In this document: piece by piece, positions 1 through 6,198 of the stretch
Layout of the letters: every line of letters starts with the position of its first letter
Numbering within the stretch: the first letter of the stretch is position 1
Assembly (NCBI GenBank): GCA_049416425.1
Contig: JBMSHD010000014.1
Span: 1 to 25,861, forward strand
Source of the DNA: JBMSHD01 sp049416425
GTDB lineage: Bacteria; Pseudomonadota; Gammaproteobacteria; Francisellales; Francisellaceae
Reading direction: 5' to 3'
Length of the DNA stretch: 25,861 nt
Translations under genes and position numbers: made by a program
The notes under the pieces: generated by a model
What the model was told of the DNA's origin: nothing
Seen by the model: only the letters and a program-made list of their open reading frames with translations
The model's database searches: none

Positions 1-503
1 TCAATGGTTCAACGCCATTGTACAAGGTTTTCAATTTTTTGGGGAGTTTTCAGTGGTATTCGTAAAATTGCCTGAGGATTTATGTTACTATATTAGAACT
101 GTACGCATTAAGGCTACAAACCATTATCATTCATTCCCGACTCATCAATATTTGGGTTTGTGTCCTCAAAACCAGGGGCGGGTTATTAGATCCATAAATT
201 TATTTGTCTTAACAAATAAGGAATGTGTGCAAAATAACTTCCCATATATAACCACTATGAAATCTTGTTTTTCGTCATTGCCGCGACAGGCGGCAATCTA
301 CGTGGTCAGTGTAACATTGGCAATAGTACGGACGGCTTTTGCCTAAGCACATACGATTATTGCACCTGGTTAGGTCTTGCAAGGAAAAAGGAATTTATTT
401 CAGACACATTCCTAAAGGATTTATAATATGCCTGAACGAAGAAAATGCCCGAACACAGTTTGAAATGCAAATCAGCAGGAGCACAATCCAATAGCACCTG
501 ACT
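1..503. other. Intergenic stretch with no convincing gene
   Basis: No open frame here resembles a known protein. The longest frame, on the plus strand from a GTG at 53 to 346, has no ribosome binding site and an uneven, Cys/Tyr/His-rich composition typical of non-coding DNA. What can be seen are three hairpins. CAATGG (2-7) pairs with CCATTG (15-20) and is followed by a T-rich tract near 31-40, so it may end a gene upstream of the window. An AT-rich 8-bp stem lies at 200-219. A GC-rich stem at 277-297 is listed separately. The 3' side is the downstream region of speB; no clear terminator for it was found. Confidence 0.5.
272..302. repeat. Hairpin repeat of the CATTGC/GCAATG type
   Basis: ATTGCCGC (277-284) and GCGGCAAT (290-297) form a perfect 8-bp stem around the 5-base loop GACAG. 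The flanks CGTC before and CTACG after resemble the small palindromic intergenic repeats (CGTCATTGC...GCAATCT) dispersed in many proteobacterial genomes. The hairpin is seen directly; that it is one copy of a dispersed family is inference, because no second copy lies in this window. Confidence 0.5.
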
Positions 504-1451
504 TTATTTTTCTTCTGCTGCCAGCAAACAGATAATATCACAGGCCACATGTGCCGCGGCAATGGCCGTGATCTCGGCGTGATCATAAGCCGGGGCAACT
601 TCAACCACATCCGCACCGATGAGATTCAAACCCTTTAAATTCCGTAATATCGACAGGGCTTCAAGAGAACTCAAGCCCCCAGCTACTGGCGTCCCGGTTC
701 CCGGTGCAAATGCCGGATCCAGGCAATCGATATCAAAGGTCAAATACACCGGATTGTCACCGACGATGTCAAGCACCTTTTGCACGACTTGCCGATAACC
801 GTGATCATGCACATAGGGGGCATCAAGCACATGCATCCCCATAAAGTCTTCATTCCAGGTGCGAATCCCGATCTGCACCGATTTCGCCGGATTAATCAGG
901 CCATTTTTAATCGCCTTGTAAAACATGGTGCCGTGATTCAGCGAATACTCCTCATCATCGAACCAGGTATCACAATGAGCATCAAAATGAATCACCGAGA
1001 TCCCCTTGCCATATTTTTTTGCCATCGCCAAAAGAATCGGATAGGTAATAAAATGATCGCCACCCAATGTCAATGGAAAGACGTCATGTTTCAAAAACTG
1101 ATCGATATGCTGAATAATGCCATCACGAACGCCCATCGGGTTGTGCGGATCGAGAAAGCAATCGCCATAATCGACCACCGCCAGCCTGTCAAATGGATTA
1201 AATCCCCAGGGAAAGGTGGTCAGCTCAGCCAACTGCACAGAAGCCTGACGTATGGCACGAGGCCCAAGGCGAGCACCACTTCGATAGGTTGTCGCCAGAT
1301 CAAAAGGAATACCACTGACGGCAATATCGACACCACTTAGTTCTTTGGTATAGTTTCGCCGCATAAAACTGGTGACGCCGCCATACGTCATCTCAAAATT
1401 TGATCCTTTAAGCGCCTTTCGCCTAATGGCGGCATCGACTAATTCACTCAT
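504..1451 (-). CDS. speB: Agmatinase (ureohydrolase family)
   Basis: Hydrolyses agmatine to putrescine and urea in the cytoplasm, the second step of the arginine decarboxylase route to polyamines. The 315-residue protein has the three metal-binding blocks of the arginase/agmatinase fold: GGDHF (His133), HFDAHCD (Asp157, His159, Asp161) and TFDIDCLDP (Asp240, Asp242), which supply the dinuclear manganese site. The length is close to the 306 residues of the E. coli enzyme. The ATG at 1451 has an AGGAG-type site a few bases upstream. The gene follows speA by 26 bases on the same strand, so the two are almost certainly one transcription unit and agmatine is the likely substrate. Guanidinobutyrase or another ureohydrolase activity cannot be excluded from motifs alone, but the speA neighbour argues against it. 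Confidence 0.95.
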   Translation of the reverse strand: MSELVDAAIRRKALKGSNFEMTYGGVTSFMRRNYTKELSGVDIAVSGIPFDLATTYRSGARLGPRAIRQASVQLAELTTFPWGFNPFDRLAVVDYGDCFLDPHNPMGVRDGIIQHIDQFLKHDVFPLTLGGDHFITYPILLAMAKKYGKGISVIHFDAHCDTWFDDEEYSLNHGTMFYKAIKNGLINPAKSVQIGIRTWNEDFMGMHVLDAPYVHDHGYRQVVQKVLDIVGDNPVYLTFDIDCLDPAFAPGTGTPVAGGLSSLEALSILRNLKGLNLIGADVVEVAPAYDHAEITAIAAAHVACDIICLLAAEEK

Positions 1452-1477
1452 TGTTTTGCTCCTGTTTTCAATCGCTA

Positions 1478-3166
1478 TTAACCCAAAAGGCTGTTTAGAG
1501 ACGCTTTGGCATCAACCTTAGATGCCATCGGCTGAAGATACGGTGACTGCATAATCATCGCATCGATAAACGCATCATCATCTTTAAGCTGAGCTTCATC
1601 ATCACATTTCAACTTCAGTCTGGATAATATCTCCAACGGATTATAGCCATACTGCATCAAAAGCAGATAGTTCGACTCCGCCTCGGTGACATCCAGATTC
1701 ATTAAACCTTCTTCAAAATGAATCATCGCCCTGGCGGTATTGCCAATCATGTTGTGCTTGGCGCTTAACATTGACTGATAAGCACCGGTTAACATCACAG
1801 CCAGCGTCCCAGGGTATGCGCACGGCAGCATGACTCCGCCGCCATTTTTCTCCCCAAATATGCCATCGGCATCACAGGATATATCAAACAATCTGACACC
1901 CTCCTCAATATTGGGCTCGTAATGCTCCAGTGGCAAAATCGGAAAATGCTGAGCGATTCCCCAATGATCCGGCAGACTTTGAAACAGCGAGAAATTAAGC
2001 CACCAGGCTTTTGTTTCCTCATCTTTTTGCTTATCATTATCCTGAAGGGCTGTCATCGCCTCTCGCATATTCACCTGACCATCAAGCCACTGATCGATAA
2101 TCGCTTTATTGGCATAACCTCTGCCATCTTGTGTAAATAAAGATCCTGTTTTTTTCTCAATATGCTGTGGATCCACCATCAGCAAAGAAGAATGTGCAGT
2201 CACGGCTCGTCCTGACTCTGTGAAGATATCGGGATGATCAACGCCATAAAACAAACAGGCCTCCATACAGCTTGATACAATCTGACCGGCGTAGAAATCC
2301 GGATCATAGCGCCTGTGAGCATCGCCATGATAATCCACGCCCAGCCCACCACCAAAATCTAAAATGGTGAGATTCTGGCACAACGGTTTAAGCTCAGCAT
2401 AAAAACGAACCATATAACGGGCATGAGCGGCAACCTTGGCGTAATGATCAAGCTGAGAGCCGATATGACCATGAAGCAATTTGAGCCGGCGCTCCAGGCG
2501 GTGGCTGAATAAAAAACGTGCCGCCTCACAGACATCGACAAATGATAAACCAAATTTCAGGCTGTGAATGTCATTTAACACAGGCTTTAATCTCAAGCCG
2601 ATATCAAATGCTGGTGTTACCCCCTCCTCCATCATCGCCTCAATACAGCTAAGCTCATCGATATGCTCAATCACCATGATGACATCAAAGCCTTTGTCTG
2701 TCGCCAACTGTGCCAGGCCATAAAATGCTCTGTCCTTAAAGCCATTGACGACAATCCTGTTGTGCGGCTCGGCCACGGCTAATACCGCCAACATCTCCGA
2801 CTTTGAGCCAACTTCAAAATGAAACGCATAACCTTTATGATCGGCATGTTGTTTCAAAGTGCTTAAAATTTCAAAGGCCGGATTGACTTTGATCGGATAG
2901 CTCAAAGCGTAACGACCTTCATAGCCATATTTTTCACAGGCTTTTGAAAATGAGGAATAGATCCACTCCATGCGATGTTTCAAAATATGATCAAAATAAA
3001 GCACACACGGCGTTGTTGCTCCTTGAGAAATCAACTCTTGATGCAGGCTTTCGAGCCTTGTTTTATGTTGAAAATTATCACCATGATGCACACACAGACG
3101 TGCATGATCATCATAGCTGAAATAAGGAGCCAAGTGGGATAAAGAGGTTTTTTGAGAGCTTGTCAT
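1478..3166 (-). CDS. speA: Biosynthetic arginine decarboxylase, short form
   Basis: PLP-dependent decarboxylase converting arginine to agmatine. The fold-III alanine-racemase-type barrel is marked by YPIKVN (the lysine at about residue 93 forms the Schiff base), GSKSEM, NGFKDR, HGHIGSQ and LDFGGGLGVDYHG. The CDADG motif near residue 431 is the substrate-binding cysteine region. A frame opens at a TTG at 3172, but ATG 3166 is preferred because GGAGA at 3174-3178 sits 7 bases upstream. The protein is then 562 residues, clearly shorter than the roughly 630-660 of E. coli-type SpeA; the shortening seems to lie in the helical insertion between the barrel and the CDADG part and at the C terminus. 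Motifs rule out a simple ornithine or lysine decarboxylase. speB follows after 26 bases. Confidence 0.93.
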   Translation of the reverse strand: MTSSQKTSLSHLAPYFSYDDHARLCVHHGDNFQHKTRLESLHQELISQGATTPCVLYFDHILKHRMEWIYSSFSKACEKYGYEGRYALSYPIKVNPAFEILSTLKQHADHKGYAFHFEVGSKSEMLAVLAVAEPHNRIVVNGFKDRAFYGLAQLATDKGFDVIMVIEHIDELSCIEAMMEEGVTPAFDIGLRLKPVLNDIHSLKFGLSFVDVCEAARFLFSHRLERRLKLLHGHIGSQLDHYAKVAAHARYMVRFYAELKPLCQNLTILDFGGGLGVDYHGDAHRRYDPDFYAGQIVSSCMEACLFYGVDHPDIFTESGRAVTAHSSLLMVDPQHIEKKTGSLFTQDGRGYANKAIIDQWLDGQVNMREAMTALQDNDKQKDEETKAWWLNFSLFQSLPDHWGIAQHFPILPLEHYEPNIEEGVRLFDISCDADGIFGEKNGGGVMLPCAYPGTLAVMLTGAYQSMLSAKHNMIGNTARAMIHFEEGLMNLDVTEAESNYLLLMQYGYNPLEILSRLKLKCDDEAQLKDDDAFIDAMIMQSPYLQPMASKVDAKASLNSLLG

Positions 3167-3197
3167 GATCAATCTCCAGATAAAAGGGTTCTATAAC

Positions 3198-3233
3198 ATG
3201 CCAAAACAGACATGCAAACACGACTCTTGGCAT
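3198..3233. other. Hairpin in the speA leader
   Basis: ATGCCAA (3198-3204) pairs with TTGGCAT (3227-3233) across a 22-base loop, 30-70 bases upstream of the speA start codon. It may fold in the speA mRNA leader. No riboswitch class was recognised, and a 7-bp stem with a long loop is weak evidence. Confidence 0.25.
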
Positions 3234-3276
3234 CTCATAATGCAAAAGCCACTAAAGGTAACGGCAGCGGTGTAAA

Positions 3277-3381
3277 CTAAAGGATCAGTTGTAATCTCAA
3301 GTGCATTGCCCTGAAACAAGGAGGGCAGACTGTGACCTTTAAGGGAGGGATGTGGGGGGAAGATTGAAAATAATTAGACAT
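3277..3381 (-). CDS. Possible 34-codon leader ORF upstream of speA
   Basis: An ATG at 3381 is preceded by the site CTGGAGA at a spacing of 7 bases. The same CTGGAGA box with the same spacing and a trailing ATCATG precedes speA itself. The frame runs 34 codons to a TAG at 3277-3279, ending 110 bases before speA, and starts MSNYFQSSPHIPPLK. Its middle falls inside a GC-rich repeat-like stretch, so the peptide sequence may not be selected. It could be a regulatory leader peptide, the start of a gene interrupted by a repeat, or chance. I do not recognise the peptide. Confidence 0.3.
   Translation of the reverse strand: MSNYFQSSPHIPPLKVTVCPPCFRAMHLRLQLIL
3309..3366. repeat. GC-rich repeat-like segment
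   Basis: This purine-rich stretch contains the blocks ACAAGGAGGG, AGAC, CCTTTAAGGGAGG and GTGGGG in an order resembling the minus strand of the hairpin repeat at 21534-21612 (ACAAGGGGGAGGAGAC, then CCCCTT-AAGGGGAGG, then GGTGGGG). It may be a decayed copy of the same element. The match was judged by eye, with gaps. Confidence 0.35.
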
Positions 3382-3673
3382 GATGTTTCTCCAGATTTTA
3401 GTAAAGCGCACACTCGAGTAAATTCGCCATTTTAAGTTTAAAGCGTGTTTCCAACTGTGCGCCCTATTCAATAAAGGCCATACAAACTCCCGTTTTTATT
3501 GCCGGTTTTCATCTCTGCCGTAATTGACTCACGACGCGTATTTCAGGCGTAAAAATTAGCAGCATTTTTAATGCTTGTAAATCTTTTTTTTCATCTGCCG
3601 TGCATTTTATCGATTCCCGTATTTATCGATGAACGCTTGCTTTTTGCTGCGGTTTAAATCTACGCTAAATTTA

Positions 3674-3704
3674 TCGACGTTTTCTTAAGAAAATCATGTA
3701 TAAT
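3674..3704 (+). promoter_or_regulatory. Probable promoter of lepB-rnc-truB-rnr
   Basis: A perfect TATAAT at 3699-3704 preceded directly by TG lies 35 bases before the lepB start. The best upstream match, TCGACG around 3674-3679, is a poor -35 box with a long spacer, so the call rests on the -10 element and its position. The predicted transcript would start close to the mini-ORF at 3719, leaving a very short 5' leader. Confidence 0.5.
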
Positions 3705-3718
3705 AGCACGCCATAACC

Positions 3719-3742
3719 ATGAAAAAAGATAAAGTGCTGTGA
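3719..3742 (+). CDS. Possible 7-codon leader peptide overlapping the lepB start
   Basis: ATG at 3719 opens a frame reading MKKDKVL and ends with TGA at 3740-3742. That stop overlaps the GTG start of lepB (3739-3741), forming a GTGA coupling junction. lepB has only a weak AAAG site of its own, so translation of the mini-ORF could feed ribosomes onto it. The overlap is seen directly; a function is inference. Confidence 0.35.
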   Translation: MKKDKVL

Positions 3743-4578
3743 ATATTGATTTCAGTTTCTGGCTTTTGGTGCTCACCATCGCCTCAGGCATTATCGCCCT
3801 TATTGATAAATATAAGTTTGAGCCTAAGCGCCTGGCGCCGGTTGCCGAGCAACTAAAAGGCATGAGCAAAAAAGAAAGGCATAAATTTATTCACAAAAAC
3901 AAGGTGCTAAAGCCACCTTTCTTCGCCGATTATGCACGCTCGCTGTTTAGCGTGTTTTTAATCGTCTTTATTTTGCGCGGCTTTTTGCTTGGCAATTTCT
4001 ATATTCCGACACCTTCGATGTCTCCGACGCTGCCGGTTGGGGATTTTCTCATCGTCAACAAAACCGCCTACGGCATTCGAAATCCGTTGACCAATGATGT
4101 ATGGATTCCCACAGGGACACCCAAAAGAGGTGATATCGTCGTCTTCCACTATCCGGTCAATCCCGGCGTCGATTACATTAAACGCGTCGTCGGTCTCCCT
4201 GGTGATGTTATTTCTTATACCGATAAAAAACTGACCATAAACGGCAAACCATTGGCCTACACCGATTGCAAATATGATCAGAAAAACAGTGGCTATAACG
4301 GTGATGTTGCCAACACCATCTGCATGGAGCAATTGGGCAATGTCAATCATCCTGTGGACTGGGAGAGTGACCGTCCGGCCCAAAATTTCACCGATCTTGT
4401 CGTGCCCAAAGGCCAGTATTTTGTCATGGGGGATAACCGCGACAACAGTGAAGACAGTCGCTACTGGGGTTTTGTTCCAGAAAAAGATTTAGTTGGACGC
4501 GCCAGCTTTGTATGGATGAGCTGGGATGGCCAAAACAAACGCATACGATTTAACGAATTAGGATCCATTAAGGCATGA
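3739..4578 (+). CDS. lepB: Signal peptidase I
   Basis: Membrane-bound serine protease that removes signal peptides from secreted preproteins on the periplasmic side. The 279-residue protein has two N-terminal membrane segments (about 5-22 and 66-86) joined by a basic cytoplasmic loop, as in E. coli LepB (324 residues, somewhat larger). The catalytic Ser-Lys dyad is visible: Ser93 in PTPSMSPTL and Lys148 in YIKRVVGLPGD. The box GDNRDNSEDSRYWGFVP near the C terminus is the family signature. The start is a GTG, chosen because it gives the expected first transmembrane segment at once; it overlaps the stop of a 7-codon mini-ORF. The stop overlaps the rnc start as ATGA, so lepB and rnc are translationally coupled. 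Confidence 0.96.
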   Translation: MNIDFSFWLLVLTIASGIIALIDKYKFEPKRLAPVAEQLKGMSKKERHKFIHKNKVLKPPFFADYARSLFSVFLIVFILRGFLLGNFYIPTPSMSPTLPVGDFLIVNKTAYGIRNPLTNDVWIPTGTPKRGDIVVFHYPVNPGVDYIKRVVGLPGDVISYTDKKLTINGKPLAYTDCKYDQKNSGYNGDVANTICMEQLGNVNHPVDWESDRPAQNFTDLVVPKGQYFVMGDNRDNSEDSRYWGFVPEKDLVGRASFVWMSWDGQNKRIRFNELGSIKA

Positions 4579-5255
4579 ATACAGAGTTAGAGCCCCTCTA
4601 CCGCCACATTGGCTATCACTTTAAAAACCCAAAGCATATTGAGCGCGCCTTGACGCACAGAAGCCATTCCAAAGAACACAATGAAAGGCTGGAGTTTCTC
4701 GGTGACTCTATTTTAGGCTTCGTTATCGCCGAGGCACTCTATCATCAATTTCCCCATCAACCGGAAGGCATCCTGTCACTGCTTAGAATGTCACTGGTAC
4801 GCGGCAAAACACTGACCGATATGGCAACGAGATTTAAGCTTGGAGACTATATGCGTTTTGGCATCGGCGAGCTTAAATCTGGTGGACATACACGGAGTCG
4901 CCTGCTTGAAGATGCCTTTGAAGCCATGATCGGTGCCATCTATCTCGACAGTGATCTTGAAACGATCAAAGCGCTGATTCTTCAATGGTATTGCGACAAA
5001 TTAAAGCATATCGATATTGAGCGTGATACCAAAGATCCCAAATCCAGATTACAGGAATACCTGCAGAAAGAGATTCAACAGCGTCCCGACTACCAGGTCC
5101 TCAATGTTGAAGGGGATAATCACAACCAGTTATTCACTGTTGCCGTTTCTCTGGGTGATAAAAACAAAACCTATGAAGGTACAGGCAAAAGCATCAAATC
5201 CGCCGAGCAGGCTGCCGCCAAAGCCGCTTTAAAAGCGATTGGACAAGATAGCTGA
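4575..5255 (+). CDS. rnc: Ribonuclease III
   Basis: Double-strand-specific endoribonuclease that matures rRNA precursors and processes structured mRNAs. The 226 residues equal the E. coli length. The N-terminal nuclease domain (about 1-150) carries the signature ERLEFLGDSIL with Glu37, Glu40 and Asp44, and the second metal-binding block LLEDAFEAMIGA with Asp113 and Glu116. The C-terminal double-stranded RNA-binding domain (about 153-223) ends in the expected alanine-rich helix SAEQAAAKAALKAI. The start codon overlaps the lepB stop. In most gammaproteobacteria era follows; here truB follows after a single base. Confidence 0.97.
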   Translation: MNTELEPLYRHIGYHFKNPKHIERALTHRSHSKEHNERLEFLGDSILGFVIAEALYHQFPHQPEGILSLLRMSLVRGKTLTDMATRFKLGDYMRFGIGELKSGGHTRSRLLEDAFEAMIGAIYLDSDLETIKALILQWYCDKLKHIDIERDTKDPKSRLQEYLQKEIQQRPDYQVLNVEGDNHNQLFTVAVSLGDKNKTYEGTGKSIKSAEQAAAKAALKAIGQDS

Positions 5256-5256
5256 T

Positions 5257-6162
5257 ATGGCTCGTCAACGAAAGGGCGATGCCATCGATGGCATTGTCGT
5301 GTTAAACAAACCCAAAGGTCTGACTTCCAATCAAGCACTGCAAAAAATCAAACGTCTTTTCAATGCTCAAAAAGCCGGCCACACCGGCAGTCTTGATCCA
5401 ATGGCAACGGGCGTTCTTCCCATCTGCTTTGGTGATGCCACTAAAATATCACAATACCTGCTTGATGCCGATAAACGCTATGAGGCCACCTTGCAGTTAG
5501 GAATGGAGACGGACACCGGAGACACTGAAGGAAAAGCGGGTATTTCACAACCTGTTCCTGTACTGACCGAGACACTGATCGAGACGGCTTTGTCGCGCTT
5601 TCGTGGCATGATTGAACAGATACCACCGATGTACTCGGCATTAAAGCGCGATGGCAAACCATTATATGAGTTAGCCAGGCAAGGTATTGTACTTGAACGA
5701 CAACCCCGGCAAATTCAAATCTATCGCCTGGAATGCCTTGGCTTTGACAATGAAAAAAAAACCATCACCATTGATGTGACCTGCTCCAAAGGCACTTATA
5801 TTCGCACCTTAGGAGCCGACATTGCTTATGCACTTGGAACTGCGGCTCATCTGTCGGCACTTCACCGCACACAATGTGGATTGATTAATCAGAAACAAGC
5901 TCATTCACTGTCAGCACTTCAAAATGCCAGCGAGGATGAACGTGCCGCCGCCATTATTCCTGTTGAATCTGCATTTACAGATCTGGCTGTATTGTCTATA
6001 CCTAAAGAGCAGAAAGAAGACTTTTATCTAAGAGGAAGACTGGAGCTGCCCCGTGATATTCATGGCACAATTCGACTCTATGATGATGACCATTTTATTG
6101 CCATTGCTCTGTTTGATCATGGCAGACTGATAAAAAAACAACTGTTTAAAAGCACTTGCTGA
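5257..6162 (+). CDS. truB: tRNA pseudouridine-55 synthase
   Basis: Converts uridine 55 in the T-loop of tRNA to pseudouridine. The motif NKPKGLTSNQALQKIK is followed by AGHTGSLDPMATGVLPIC, in which Asp47 is the catalytic nucleophile (Asp48 in E. coli). Later blocks GMIEQIPPMYSALK, GKPLYELARQG and CSKGTYIRTLGADI are the family's tRNA-binding and core elements. The frame extends upstream to a TTG at 5239, but ATG 5257 lies just one base after the rnc stop and gives a normal N terminus, so it is preferred (301 residues). truB more often sits with rbfA, infB and rpsO; its place between rnc and rnr is less common. Confidence 0.96.
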   Translation: MARQRKGDAIDGIVVLNKPKGLTSNQALQKIKRLFNAQKAGHTGSLDPMATGVLPICFGDATKISQYLLDADKRYEATLQLGMETDTGDTEGKAGISQPVPVLTETLIETALSRFRGMIEQIPPMYSALKRDGKPLYELARQGIVLERQPRQIQIYRLECLGFDNEKKTITIDVTCSKGTYIRTLGADIAYALGTAAHLSALHRTQCGLINQKQAHSLSALQNASEDERAAAIIPVESAFTDLAVLSIPKEQKEDFYLRGRLELPRDIHGTIRLYDDDHFIAIALFDHGRLIKKQLFKSTC

Positions 6163-6198
6163 AAAGCAGAACCTCTGAATAACCTAAAGGCTATGCCA

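Noticed and set aside
53..346. 97-codon frame on the plus strand in the left spacer
   Set aside because: GTG start without a ribosome binding site, odd amino-acid composition, runs through the hairpin repeat at 277-297, and no recognisable motif.
780..1340. 186-codon plus-strand frame opposite speB
   Set aside because: Entirely antisense to a clear agmatinase; low-complexity-like composition with no motif. A shadow frame.
3660..3869. 69-codon minus-strand frame over the lepB promoter and start
   Set aside because: Overlaps the lepB start on the other strand, no ribosome binding site or motif.
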